Of a stretch of 64,000 nucleotides of DNA, positions 30,600 to 43,200 are shown one piece after another. Made by a program: the position numbers and the translations under genes. Source of the DNA: Bedellia somnulentella (taxonomy: Eukaryota > Arthropoda > Insecta > Lepidoptera > Bedelliidae); the NCBI GenBank assembly GCA_963576735.1, contig OY755170.1, positions 12,632,567-12,696,566 on the forward strand, written 5' to 3'. Below the pieces are notes generated by a model. The model was not told the DNA's origin, did not search any database, and was given only the letters and a program-made list of their open reading frames with translations. How positions within the stretch are numbered: position 1 is the first letter of the stretch; every line of letters begins with the position of its first letter.

Positions 30600-30765
30600 T
30601 ATTGTTAGGGTTAAGTCCAAGTACAACTTAGCCATGTGGGTTAACTCACGATGTCGTCCCTCACCACCGTTAACAGCCACGATAATTTAACCATACTTGT
30701 TATAACACTAAAAAAGATACATTGTGGCAGGACCAACTCGCGTGTTCTGCCCACTGAACAATCAC
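30600..30765 (-). mobile_element. SINE family B fragment
   Basis: TTAGCCATGTGGGTTAACTC, TCCCTCACCACCGTTAACAG and CACGATAATTTAACCATACT match the family core. Confidence 0.65.
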
Positions 30766-30993
30766 AGTTTATTATTTATATAATTATTTATACATATAAT
30801 TTGATTTCTGACTACGTTACTTAGTTAATTATTTTTACTTTTTTCGATTCTTATTTCTACTATACCAAGTCACTTTTTTCACTTTGTGTGCCAAAAATTT
30901 AAAAAAAAATATTGTTATAAATTAGAGATATGAGAAGTTATAATAGTTGGAAAATTTAAGACCCACTACACTATAAGAAACTGTGACATTTCA

Positions 30994-31216
30994 AGAGCCG
31001 TGGTCGTTTTGCTCAAGTTTATTAGACTGAACGCGGAAATGCACGGATTTCGGATGATGTAAGTGAAAATTATTAACGATTTGCGGATGAGCTCGTAAGA
31101 CCTGGCCACTTGCCAAAATAATGTTGTTAGATTCTGATTAGTGCCGCGGGTTCAGAAGAGAAATCACAAACATCCAAAAGAAATATACAAATAAGTTCCT
31201 ATAAGACCACGGCTCT
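30994..31216. mobile_element. Putative MITE, 223 bp
   Basis: Short inverted ends AGAGCCGTGGTC and GACCACGGCTCT. No clear target duplication, so it could instead be a SINE with a fortuitous inverted end. Confidence 0.45.
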
Positions 31217-31314
31217 ACCTTGACCGCTATTTTACTATGCATTACGGAATTTCTACCCATATTTTTTATGTAACAATCTTTTTGGAGCCCTTTTGAACTT
31301 CCACCTAAAATACA

Positions 31315-31450
31315 TACATATACTCACGGCTATAAATCCCTAGAAGGGGTAGCCAGAGCTAAAGAATTAGAAATTTCTAAGCCACTTTTGGAAAGTTGAG
31401 TGGGGAAAAGACGGTGAAATAAAGGTCGTTGGTGATGGGACTCCAACCTA
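31315..31450 (-). repeat. Dispersed repeat family A, 3' half
   Basis: ACTCACGGCTATAAATCCCT through GTTGGTGATGGGACTCCAAC; 5' half missing. Confidence 0.8.
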
Positions 31451-31854
31451 AGCTACAGAAACGATTTTTATAAGCAACGTATCTAAACTATTACATTCTT
31501 GGCGATTACCCACGCAATCGTTTTATTCAAAGGTTAGATTAATTATAAAAGATATTTATATACGATGAAATATAAAATTCATATTATATCCTCGAAAAAT
31601 CCAACTGTGGTAATAATCACGTGATTAGTATCAAAACAAAGGTCAATCTAAGCATAATACAAATATGTATACGTATGTATATACTTGCTGATTCGCGCAA
31701 CTTTGTCTGCGTGACATGAGATGAAATTAATCGATTTTTTCATGTTTTCATTATATTATATCCAATGACAAAATTGCAATTGCAGTAATAAAAAGGGTCA
31801 TTACAGTTTGATTAAATTTTTAAAACCAATATCCTTACTGTTTAAGAAAAATAG

Positions 31855-32066
31855 TGCCGTGTAGTGCCGGCTTAGAATGTCGCTACCCCTTTCTACCCAC
31901 GGGTATCGTAAGAGGCAACTAAGGGTATTGGGGCTTTTTATTGGATTTTTAGGCGATGCGGTTGGAGACCCATCACCAAAAACCTTTATTTTCCTTACTC
32001 AACTTCCAAAAGTGGGTAAGGAATTTATAATTCCTTAGCTCTGGCTACCCCTTCTAGGGAAAAATA
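31855..32066 (+). repeat. Dispersed repeat family A copy
   Basis: GCCGTGTAGTGCCGGCTTAG to GGCTACCCCTTCTAGGGA; lacks the final tail. Forms an inverted pair with the copy at 32256. Confidence 0.87.
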
Positions 32067-32255
32067 AATGGTCTAGAGAGGTGCAAACGATTCATGGCGC
32101 TCTACGATAACGATCGTATACATATGATATGCGATATAACTGTTTTATGTGCATATCTATATGCTCAAATTTAAAAAACTACAACTGGTTTCATAAAAAG
32201 GGGTCTAAAAAACAAGTGAAAGGAAGAATATCTAGATAGAAATTCCATCCATCCA

Positions 32256-32496
32256 TATACTCACGGCTATAAATCCCTTAACGGGGTAGCCAGAGCTTTG
32301 GAATGAGAAATTCCTCAGCAACTTTTGGAAGTTGATTGGGGAAAAAATGTTAATAATAAATGTTTTTGGTGACGGGTCTCCAACCACATCGCCCAAAAAC
32401 CACTTAAAAAGCCCCTATACCCTTAGTCGCCTCTTACGATCACCCACGGGTAGAAATGGGGTAGTGTTATTCTAAGCCGACACTACACGGCAATAT
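32256..32496 (-). repeat. Dispersed repeat family A copy, full length
   Basis: ATACTCACGGCTATAAATCC through AAGCCGACACTACACGGC on the minus strand. Confidence 0.87.
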
Positions 32497-32589
32497 AAAT
32501 TCCATTGTTACAATAAAAATCAAGGTATAGCCATAGTGGAAACTACTGTATATCTGCTAGGATTAGGTTTGTACGGCCAGCCACCGACT

Positions 32590-32790
32590 AGATTGCGAAG
32601 CAAACCGTTACCATCATTTTTGAGTTTCTAAAAAATCAAAAATGTTTTCCATTTTGGCAACACCAGCATCGGAGCGGTTTTTTGTGAAGCCAAATTGATT
32701 TTGATGAAACGATTTGTTTGAGGGAAAATAAAATGGAAAAGTATTTGATTGAGCAACGTTTTTTAGATAGTTTTTCGCAGAAATAGAAAA
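32590..32790 (-). mobile_element. Fragment of the ZDHHC16-intron LINE family (reverse transcriptase region)
   Basis: Matches 21375-21575 of the intact LINE: AATCAAAAATGTTTTCCATT, GGCAACACCAGCATCGG, GAAGCCAAATTGATTTTGAT and GAAACGATTTGTTTGAGGG. Corresponds to the [12 protein letters not shown] to DLTKAFD segment. Many changes and deletions, so it is an older copy. Confidence 0.82.
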
Positions 32791-32924
32791 ATAGTTTCAA
32801 TTTACAATCTACATATTTTGTTTTATCTATGTTATGTTATATCCATACATTTTGTTTGTCGTTTTATTTTGTCCTACTACAGAAACAGAATATTGACTAT
32901 TTACACAGAGATTGATGAGAGATT

Positions 32925-33270
32925 ATGACTGCCACGTGGTCGCGCGGTGAAGCGCTTGGCTTCAAGTACGGAGGTCTCGGGTTCGATCCCCGGGGGGTAA
33001 ACACAGAAGTGTAATTTGTAAGATTTAACCCAGTCTGAAAGGATCTTGAAGGCTTGAATCACCTGATTATCTGAACAAATAAAATGATTCCGTGCTTCGG
33101 AGGGCACGTTCAGACGTCGTCGGTCCCGGCTATTATTACGGTAGTAGTCGATAGTCTGCCAACCCGCAATTGGCCAGCGTGGTGGACTAAGGCTAAATCA
33201 CCCTATAAAGGGTAGGCTTGAGCCCCTTGGTGGGGACGTATATGGGCTGTGAGAGTGAGAGAACGTGAGA
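32925..33270 (+). mobile_element. tRNA-headed SINE, family C, full length
   Basis: Head with box A-like TGGTCGCGCGGTGAAGCG and box B GGTTCGATCCCCGG. The body reads AATCACCTGATTATCTGAAC, GATTCCGTGCTTCGGAGGGC, ACGGTAGTAGTCGATAGTCT and AATCACCCTATAAAGGGTAG; it ends GCCCCTTGGTGGGGACGTAT. A short repeated GAGA/GTGAGA tail follows. Pol III transcription is inferred from the boxes. Confidence 0.85.
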
Positions 33271-33469
33271 AAAGAAAATAGCCTAAATTAATCTTTTACA
33301 TAGTCTTCAACATTAGATTTTTGTAACATTTTATGTTTGGTTATTGATCGCACGTAATCCATACGTTTGTAATGCATTTATTAATGAGTCGATATGATCA
33401 AATGAAGCGGCAACGTGCCCTCGTCCTATTTATTATATGAATACACTATACAAGTGAAGGGTGGTTTTT

Positions 33470-33600
33470 AGGGTTCCGAACCCAAAAGGAAAAACGGGAA
33501 TTACCCCCATGCAAAGTTTGGTAGAGATCGGTCAAGCTGTTTAGGAAGGGTGATGTTACAAGCGAAATACAAAAGTCTTTTATAAGGAGCTTCGCTATAA
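33470..33600. repeat. Dispersed repeat (GGTTCCGAACCC..CGGTCAAG type)
   Basis: Shares the ATCGGTCAAG core with 8760-8885. Likely a transposon untranslated region. Confidence 0.4.
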
Positions 33601-33624
33601 GGGAAAATATTAAATTATTGTATA

Positions 33625-33752
33625 TATACTCACGGCCATATCTCCAACCGTATATCGACCAAATACCACTTAAAAAAGCCCCATACTTCGCCTCTTACGA
33701 CACCGGAGGGTATAAAGGGGTAGTGACATTCTAAGCCAGCACTACACGGCAA
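33625..33752 (-). repeat. Dispersed repeat family A, internally deleted
   Basis: TATACTCACGGCCATA joined directly to TCTCCAACCG; the other end is intact to CCAGCACTACACGGC. Confidence 0.78.
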
Positions 33753-34024
33753 TTATTGTATTTATTTATTATTGGATTCATTCATATTTATTTTTGTAAA
33801 TTAACTTGAATAGCATACAAGTCATATAGGCCAGTGTCTTTTTTGTATATAACAGGCCACTCAGAAAATATTGCGAAAAAAGGTTTTAAAGTATGAAACA
33901 CTGGCCGGTTGTAATGAATACTGAAAATATGAGTCTTTATAAATAAAAAAAGGTACGTTCCAATTTTAAAAGTTCCCTCTTTATTTTTTACGAGCTATTT
34001 TAAATTGTCGTGTCTTACTGAAAA

Positions 34025-34438
34025 ATGAATCTGAGCCGGGAACATTTTCGCGCTATGATTTTTTACGATTTCAAATGTCACTTAAAACCAGACGAATCAT
34101 ACGATAGATTTCAAATTGCGTTTATGGATGAAGGGCCTTCCAAGGCAACCGTGTATCGTTGGTATAACGAATTCAAGCATGGTCTATTAACTTTGCGGGA
34201 TGAAGAAAGAAGTGGTCGCCCTCTAACGGTTGTTACGGATGAAAACGTGGTGGAAGTGAAAAATTTAATTCATGACGATAGGCGAATAACGTATCTAGAG
34301 ATTCAACACATTATGCAGATTGGATCGGGAAGCGTTCATGAGATTTTACACGAACATCTTCACGTGGATAGTTTCACGCTGGGTGCCACACAACCTCACC
34401 GGGGTACAGAAACAGGCCCGGGTGGAATGGTGTCGTGA
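34025..34438 (+). pseudogene. Mariner transposase, N-terminal part, frameshifted
   Basis: 137-codon open frame holding the paired helix-turn-helix DNA-binding region. The last 23 residues (after about 34365) are out of frame; the next frame over gives the expected EWCRDMI. It cannot make a full transposase. Confidence 0.85.
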
Positions 34439-34451
34439 TATGATTAATAAA

Positions 34452-34986
34452 CCTACCTTTCAGAATTAAATTACATTGAAACCGAATCTCTTCTTAAAAC
34501 CATCACCTAAACACTATATCTTAATTTCCAAATCTCCCAAACCTCCAACAGACATATATTCACACACAACACACTCTCCATACACACAAAAACACTTAAC
34601 TTACTCTGAAGGATGTCCTTATTTTAATATTGTTTTCTAATTAATTTTAATTTAATTTAATTTTTAATATTGTTTTCTAATTAATTTTAATTTAATTTTT
34701 AATTTTTATTTGTATGTTTCAATAAGTTATTATTATTATTTCTTTTTAAATTTTATTCTTATATTCCTATCTATACAAAGTTTTACGAAGTTGAACAAGC
34801 AACCGTTGTACTTCCCTATGACCCTTTCTTATAGGTTTAACCTAGTTAAGGGAATAGAGTCTTCCATACGGCTTATTATAAATTATATAAATTCTTCGTT
34901 TATAACAAATGTGATGAAGGTTATATAAGCCCATTTGTTCTTTTTTATAATGTTTCAATAAATAAAAAAAAAATGAAAAAAAAAAA
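34452..34986 (+). mobile_element. Retroposon 3' end with poly(A), inserted in mariner
   Basis: Splits the transposase between GATATGATTAATAAA and TATGCTGGC. Ends with AATAAATAAAAAAAAAATG and more A. About 535 bp without coding sequence: the 3' part of an unidentified LINE or a SINE-like element. Contains a tandem duplication of TATTGTTTTCTAATTAATTT at 34630-34690. Confidence 0.7.
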
Positions 34987-35664
34987 TATGCTGGCTCGTC
35001 TCGGCGTGTTTACGACATCGTTACAGGTGAGGAGTCCTGGATTTATCAATACGATCCAGAAACGAAGCGCCAGTCGACGGTTTGGGTATTTCAAAACGAA
35101 GCGACCCCTACCAAAGTGAAGAGATCTAGATGCGGTGGGAAGATTTTGATCGCAAGTTTTTTCAATATGACTGGCTATTTGGTGTCAATTCCTTAACAAG
35201 ATCAAAGAAGTATTAACGCAGACTGGTATACTACTAAATGCTTGCCAATAGTTTCTCAGTTGTGAGCAACAATCGACCAAACACAGGGCTCCGCGGGCTA
35301 CTGCTTCACCACGACAACGCGCCCGCTCACACCGCGCTCAAAACGACGGACTTCCTGGGACGGACTGGGTAACCCACCTTACAGCCCTGACCTGGCACCG
35401 TGTGACTTCTTTTTATTCCCTTAAATAAAAAATCAACTCTAAAGGGATACAATTTTCATCGCCGGAAAATGCGCTGTCAGCGTTTCAGCGGGCTGTAAAT
35501 GAGGTGTCTGCGGCGAACTGGAAAAAGTGTTTCGAAAACTGGTTTAGACGTATGAAACTTTGTATAGATGCTGGTGGAGAGCACTTTGAAAAGATTTAAT
35601 AAAAACATTTTTACCCATAGAACATTTTTTTTACTTTCGCAAAATTTTCTGAGTGTCCCACGTA

Positions 35665-36114
35665 ATGCATACTTAAATCATTGAACACATTGTTTTTATG
35701 AAACATTAATAGTTTTCATAGCACAGCCCAAACATTAACATTTATAGCCATTCTTTTGACGAGTTGGGTACTCTAATTGCAAGTTCCGCAATGATCTCTA
35801 TTAGTTTAGTAAAAATATCTTTGCCTATATTTCTCATAAAGAATGTATCTAACATCGAACATACGAAAATACGCATGTTCCTCTTTATGATCATAGTATA
35901 TTTACTTAATTTCGGATTTGATAAACCACCTACAATACAATAAACAAAAATGGAAAAAAAACTTTCTTGTTGCTTCTCCTTTCACATTTTCTGAAGCAAA
36001 GTACTCTACACTTAGATTTAAAATATTCAAGATCACAAAATGTAAGTAACATTTAATAAACATTTGTAAACTTATTTTTTTTACCTGTTCATTTCATTTT
36101 AATTTCATACACAC
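35665..36114. other. AT-rich, nothing recognised
   Basis: No exon or repeat match. Confidence 0.4.
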
Positions 36115-36362
36115 ATATACTACATATACTCACGGCTGTAAATCTCTAGAGGGGGTAGCCAGAGCTAAGGAATTCGAAATTCCTCAGCCAATTTTGGAAA
36201 GCTGAGTGGGGAAATGATGGTAAAATAAAGGTTGTTGGTGATGGGTCTCCAACCGCAGCGCCCAAAAATCCCTTAAAAGCCACAATACCGTTAGTCGCCT
36301 CTTACGTACACCCACCGGAAGAAATGGGGTAGTGCTATTCTAAACCGACACTAAACGGCATA
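36115..36362 (-). repeat. Dispersed repeat family A copy, full length
   Basis: ATACTCACGGCTGTAAATCT to AACCGACACTAAACGGC. Confidence 0.87.
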
Positions 36363-36689
36363 TTTATTATTTTAATTTCGTAACACATTGAATTTATTAT
36401 CAATAATTATTTTTATTTCGTAAATAATTATAGAACTCTTCGAATTATCTTTAAATTTTGATCTGAGTAGCTAAATATTTTCGAAAATAAAATGCTTAAA
36501 TTTATATACGGATACACAGATAGACACGACGACGTCTCTACAAGGGTTTCAGTTGTTCATTCTGCTGGCAAAAGCTAAATGTGTATCTACATAATCCGCC
36601 ATCACATATGACGACATAATGTATGAAACTACATCATAGTATATCTCAGAGAGTACATTGACAGACATTTCGTACAGCGGAGGGCAGTA

Positions 36690-36973
36690 CTCGCGCACGC
36701 GCGCCCCGGCTACGTCATCCCGATCGCCTTCGCCAGCAATCGTTGGCCGAACGCAGCTTGCGGCAGTATTTCCGTACCGTTCCGTTCTCTTTCCACTCAC
36801 TCACTGTTAAATTTAATGATCGCACGTAATACGCTTTACAGTGCGACTGGCCAGTGCTCCGTAGTTCACCGCTCGCTCAGTGACAGCGAGACCAGTCGCA
36901 GTCAGTCCGCCGCAGTCGACCCGCCGCGCCGGCCCGCGCACTCTCTGATAACCACGCGCTGATACCCACCGCG
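36690..36973 (+). promoter_or_regulatory. GC-rich promoter and 5' UTR of acetyl-CoA synthetase
   Basis: A CpG-rich island in AT-rich surroundings, with GCGCACGCGCGCCCCGGC near 36690 and GTCGACCCGCCGCGCCGGCC near 36914, ending at the ATG. No TATA box, so a dispersed-start housekeeping promoter is inferred. Confidence 0.6.
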
Positions 36974-37275
36974 ATGTCTACCATCTACAAACCGTCCGAT
37001 TTTGTCGTCGAAAAATCGCGACTCGCATCCTTTGACAAATACAAAGAGTTACATAAAAAATCGTTAGAAGATCCAGAGGGCTTTTGGACCGATATAGTTA
37101 ACGAATTTTACTGGCGGAATGCTTTTACGCCCGGAAATTTTCTCTCCTATAATTTTGATATAACTAAGGGAAAAGTTTTCACCAAGTGGCTGGATGGGGC
37201 CGTCACCAATTTATGCTTTAACCTCCTCGACAAGAAAGTGAGGGATGGCCACGGTGATAAAATAGCCTACTACTG
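36974..37275 (+). CDS. AcCoAS: AcCoAS exon 1
   Basis: ATG is the first in the GC-rich leader. Encodes the N-terminal domain with [19 protein letters not shown]. Donor TACTG|GTAAGC, phase 2. Confidence 0.95.
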
Positions 37276-40200
37276 GTAAGCGAGCCAACAAATAATTAAA
37301 ATATTACTATGAATTATAAAAATGAAAAATCGATAGAGTCAGCTGAGCGAGCGAAGCGCAAAGCCGAATGGATGCGTGGACTTATTGATTAGTAGTGATG
37401 TGGTCCCCCGGAGTCCCGCGTGCTGGGTCAAACAAGCCGTGCCCTTTAACATTTTACTCATTCATTATCATACAGTACCTAAATATTTTAATTTGTTTAG
37501 AGTTCATAATGAGTTTCACTTTTTCTCTAAAGCCCTTTTATTCATTCGAAATGAAACAATACAGTACATAAATATTTTATTTAGTTTATAGTTCATGATG
37601 ATTTTCACTTTTTTTGTCTAAAGCCCTTTTATTCATTACAAAATGAAACAATGTAGGTACAGGAAGAAAAATGAACTTATATACATTTTATGGATACAAG
37701 ATTATTCCTGGTTACATGTTTTTCCGCACTAAAGCACCTTTTTAATTAACAACTCATATGCGATTTTAACTTTATAGTATTTATTTTATAACTAATTACC
37801 TAGTATAATTCAAAAATGCCAAAAATATTTACGATTTGTTTTGAGACTCGGTTTACCGTAAGTTTTCAAATCTTTAGCACTCATGTCCTTTGGAACCTTG
37901 ATCTTGTTAAATTATCATAACAGTATTAAGTTCCTGGAGTGAGAAATATGTTATTTAACCTAATGCTATTGATGGCAAACGTTATATATGTAAATTCAAA
38001 TTACGTAGACTTATGTTTGATATAATCATAATATACAATTAATATCCGTTTGTTGTGAGACATTTGTTATAATAGGTTCTATGAATAACTTCTTGCCATT
38101 GCGAAATGTGAAATTAATTACACATGGGGTGCTATTTTAGAATATCGGTTATTTCCGGCCGCAGTTTCAATAACATTAGCCAATCTAAAATAGCTGCTAT
38201 TCCATTATTTCTTAGTAACTTCAACAAAAGTCTAAATTGTTTCCTGTACTTTGTCTCAATTTATGAGAAACATTTAAAGAAAGCGAGGCGAAAGTAAAGT
38301 ATGACGTAATTGCTTGCATGAAAATATTGTCGAAGTATGTGAAACAAGAGTAATTGCTACATTCTTACGTCTCCAAAAATCGGTTGAGTTACATTTTTAG
38401 ATCATTTTTCTTCTTAATTAGATATCTCATGAAATACAACTTAAATATTTGCTTAGCGCTCACCAGTTAGAGCAACCATTGTGATAAGTCAAAATTAAGC
38501 AATAGGTTTTATCAAATTTGCACGGGTTGTGTTTTTTTTTACTGACATTGAAGGAGATTTATGAAAGAAATGAAAGTAATAACTTTTCTTGGTAATATAA
38601 TATTTATAGAACATGGAAGTATAGTTTGCGAAATAATATTATTTTTAATTTATATCCATTACATATAATAATATTCTTTAATAAAATTGTTTGACGTTTA
38701 AATATATAATTTCCTATGCAATGATGCATTGAAATCATGTTTTGTCGTGTAGGGAAGGGAATCACCCCGATGACTACAGCCGCATCACTTACCGGAAGTT
38801 GATGGACCTCGTGTGTCGGTTTGCCAACGGGCTGCGGTCCAGGGGGGTGGTCAAGGGTGACCGAGTCGCCATCTACATGCCAATGATCTTGGAGACTGTG
38901 GTGTGCATACTGGCCTGCGCAAGACTTGGAGCCATTCATTCCGTTGTCGTAAGTAACACAAGTAGATTATGTCAAAAATATAGTAGTAAAAAAAGAGTAT
39001 CTTTTTAACTAGTTGTTCCTAAGATCTGAGATGTACAGAAGTCAAAGTTGTTTTTAATAACAAGTTTTAATAAAATACTCTTCACAAATGTTAAAACTAA
39101 GCAAATTAAAACTGACTCTACATTTACATATGAAACGAAAGCGGGCAACGTCTTAAATACAAATGTAATTTAATTAAAATTGATTAATTTTAGTATATTT
39201 TTCATCTTTAAGAAATAAATGTTAAACAACCTTTCCCATTTAGTTTTAAAATATCTATTATTATGATCATATATTTTTTTTTACTTAGTGAATATATTTT
39301 TTTATACTCACCGCAAATATATCTAAAGATATGAAACTCAAAGGTGACATATATAATGATATACTTTAACTAGAAAAATGAAATTTTGTATAGGTGTGTC
39401 TTTTATTACGTAATGAACACTAAGAAGGAAATTTCTGAAATTCCAACCCTAAGGGAATGAAATGGAGGTGTAAAGTTTATAAGTAACTTTTGAAATTGTA
39501 GTTTGAGAAGATTGATAATTCTTATATAGATTGTCAATTACATTTCGCAATTCATTGTTAGTTGAAAGAAACTAAAATTTCCCCTAACAAGGTAAAACAG
39601 GACGATACATGAATGTACACAAGTTTGTATGAATGTTTCCTCATTTCAGTACCTAGAAACTTGAAATTTGGTATAGCAGTTCCTTTAATGTAAGTGATGA
39701 ACATTTAAAAAAAGATTTTGAGAATTCATCTCCTAAAGCAGTAAAATTAGGTTTTGAATTTTATATATATTTTATCTGAATTATGGACATTATGAAAAAT
39801 GGTACGTTTGTTTTAGATTACAATTAAAAATTAAATATGCATGACAGAGGAACAATTTTTCCTTAAAGGAGTAAAGAGATTTATTTTTTGGTGATTAGAT
39901 GTATTTACTCAATCACGCCTCAACTAAAGAAACTAGGTCTTATGTAACAGTTGCGGGGGTCAACTGTTACAATAATAATATCTTTTCAAAAAAATGCGAC
40001 CGCCTTCACAGCTTTTTGATGGAATCCCAAATTATGATACTAAATTCAATAAAAAAACAAAGTTGTCTGCGTATCCATTTTATTATAATCAAAATATTTT
40101 TAACCCCGCAACCAAACTGTATATAAAAATTATGGGACATCCTTGGGAGCATATCCAACGGATAGAAAAAACAACTGTAGAATTCCGTAGCGTAATAAAT

Positions 40201-43200
40201 AACGTAGTAATCACATTGCATACTTACAAAAAAAATTCAATGCAATTGAGTACCTCCTTTTTTGAAGTTGCTCGATAACAATTAACCATGGGTAACATTT
40301 CAGTTCGCAGGTTTTTCATCGGATTCGTTGGCTGAACGAATGGCTGACTGCAAAGCTAAAGTTCTAGTCACATCCGACGGGGCCTGGAGAGGTGAAAAAC
40401 TGCTTGTTTTAAAAAACACTTGCGACGAAGCGATAGAAAAGGCGAAAACTAAACATGATCACCAAATTGAAATGTGTATCGTAGTTGAACATTTGACAAG
40501 AGTCACTGCTTGTGGCAAACTACCAGATGACCCAAAAACACTGGTATGATATGATTTGGCATATTGCGTTGAATACATTTTCGAACGTTGATGATTGAGT
40601 TTTCTTTTGGTTTTAGTACGCTTGGAATGATAAAGTGGACATCTGGTGGGACGATCTACTCGAAGGTACGTCTACACTCTGCACTCCAGAATGGATGGAG
40701 GCTGAAGATCCTTTATTCATGTTGTACACCAGGTGAGCAAAGTTCGACGAACTCGACGTGTGACACGGTTAATTAGAATATGAATTACATTTGTATTGTT
40801 CGACAGCGGATCCACGGGAAAGCCGAAAGGTGTAATGCACACGACCGCCGGGTACTTGTTGTACGCCACAGCCACGTTCAAATATGTGTTCGATTACCAA
40901 GAAAAGGATGTTTACTGGTGCACTGCTGACGTCGGCTGGATCACCGGCCATACGTATGTGGTCTACGGCCCGTTAGCCAACGGGGCAACTTCTGTGCTGG
41001 TGAGAACACATTTGTTTTATTATTATGGCTTGCTAAGAAAGAGGGACTTGTAGACTTTAAATATGATGACTTGCTTTGTTGCAACTAACTTGTAATAAGG
41101 TCATCGGTCAACCTAATAGCATTATCTCTACATCTTTACAATTTATGCCTGATATTAATACGCTCTCAATTTGAATTTAATCGATAAGCTATTTCGCTTT
41201 ATTAGCCCGTACAGAAATCGCTTATAACGTAATATAAATTGATTACTGAATGGTTATAAAAAGACTAAATTATGATTTAATTTTATCTTGTTACCCTAGT
41301 TCGAAGGCACCCCGTTCTATAATGACAACGATCGCTACTGGGCAATTGTGGAGAAATATAGAGTGACACAATTCTACACTGCTCCCACAGCCATCAGATC
41401 TCTCATGAAATTCGGGGATGAATATGTAAAAATGTAAGTATTTATCTCAAATGATTTACACGTGATATATCGAATCAAAACTTATATGCGGATTTTTTTT
41501 AGCATTTAGTTCACAGCCATGTGGGCTTCTGAAATGAAATTCTTGACAATATTCCATTTCCAAACTTGGAATAAAAAGACGCATATTCGGACTGCATTGA
41601 AACTTAGTGTATCTATGTAGTTAATTTAATTATACATCGACCAAAAAGAGGTTACTATTTGGCATTTTTAATCTATTGGTTGTTCCGATCTCATTTTACT
41701 CAGAAAGATTTCAATAATCTAATTTTTATCCTAATTTCTCACTCTGGTAAAAGTCAAACTTACAAATAAACATTTTATAGACAGCAAGACTGCACCATCA
41801 AATAATTATAAGCTATGGAATATTATTCCTTCCAATTGAATATGTCAAGGTTTTTTACAAGCCTCAAGATATTTTCCGCATATCAAGAGACAGTCATCCG
41901 CATTAAAGTCGGCTGCAAATAGAGCAACCCTATAGTTGTGCGTGAGTATCGTATTAATCATTGAGTATTGAGTCATGCTTCTATTATTTCTTAATGGATT
42001 TATGGGCGATAACTTTCGATCCTTAGCACTTCACTCTACTTTTAAGCTATTTTGCAATATAACTAACATTCGCTTCCTTATGACGGCTGGCCATTGTACT
42101 GAAATTAATTTGTGTTGTTAATAGTCGAAAAACAAATATATGAGTAAGAAGTAAAAGTTTTATTATTACTTTACTTTAAATATATAAAACGATATACACA
42201 AATGTTAAGATGTTATCTACACTATAACTCCAATTGAAATTAACTAGTTTATAATTATATTTATTAAGAATCGAATAGAACATAACATACTCGTAATTTT
42301 AAGACAAAGTATAATACATTTGCATAAAAAAAATCTGTTTACAATGATTTACAAATATGTATATATTATATAACGTAAAAATATTAAAAGGTAATACATA
42401 AAATGGTATACAAAATTGAATACCACGATGTAATAGGAAATAGTAGTTTGTTTTGATATTATTTTTCCTTTCCTTTCCAATGTCATCAAAGTGTAAACCT
42501 TTGAATATCTTATCACATAAATATGCGTTTAGTACTTTAATGTCCCGCAATTATCTTTAAGTGTGCATTGAACATATACCATTGTACGTTGAGAAGTGGA
42601 TTTATGGTTCTGAATAAGTATGTTTTGCATAAGTCTTTTAACAATCACCACTTCAATAGCTGATAGGAGTCACCAATTCGTCTAAATAACAGGGATTAAA
42701 CTTGTATAGGATGTCCTTCATGAATTATCTTAATTATAGGGATAACATAACATGTACTGTATAGTTGGTTGGTTAGTACTACCACTCCGTTTTCACCAAG
42801 TAAATATACGACGTATAAATTAATTTGTCAAGATCGTACTAAGTGGCGATCGATAGTCTCTGCCTACCCCAATGGGAATAATGGGCGTGAGTATAAGTAA
42901 ATAAGTAAGTAAGTATAAATTAAAGGAAAGGTAATCATGCAAACCGATGTAAAAGTTATATTGTATGTGCTTAAAATAAGTTATAAGCAGTATTGAAGAT
43001 ACCAATCACTTATTAAGCAAAATCGGATACATAATACATTCAGCTTCGTTTTTTGTTATCTATGATGAAGTGATAATCACTGGGTGGCCTTATTGACCCG
43101 AAGATAAACATATTGCCCGACCTCAAATAATCAAAACATTTCCTATGTTTTCAATATTTGCAACACCCAATATAAAAAATATATATATTTTAATATATAT

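Larger units (their letters stand above)
33852..35662 (+). mobile_element. Mariner element with both inverted repeats, broken by a retroposon
   Basis: TA-flanked (33850-33851, 35663-35664). Ends ACAGGCCACTCAGAAAATAT and, reverse-complemented, CGTGGGACACTCAGAAAATT. Transposase on + begins at 34025 (MNLSREHFRAMIFYDFKCHL; helix-turn-helix KATVYRWYNEFK), shifts frame near 34365, is interrupted at 34452-34986, then continues GDETW-like GEESWIYQYDPETKRQST, a damaged HHDNAPAHT block and [16 protein letters not shown]. Several stops. Without the insert it is about 1.28 kb. Different subfamily from the copies at 509 and 10485. Confidence 0.92.

Noticed and set aside
32940..33000. Possible tRNA gene (box A/box B with GGTTCGATCC)
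   Set aside because: It lacks a complete cloverleaf and continues into a repeated SINE body; the same holds for the heads at 16245, 27420 and 49990.
39899..40278. Extra exons in AcCoAS intron 2
   Set aside because: The flanking exons already join in phase and match the family without a gap.
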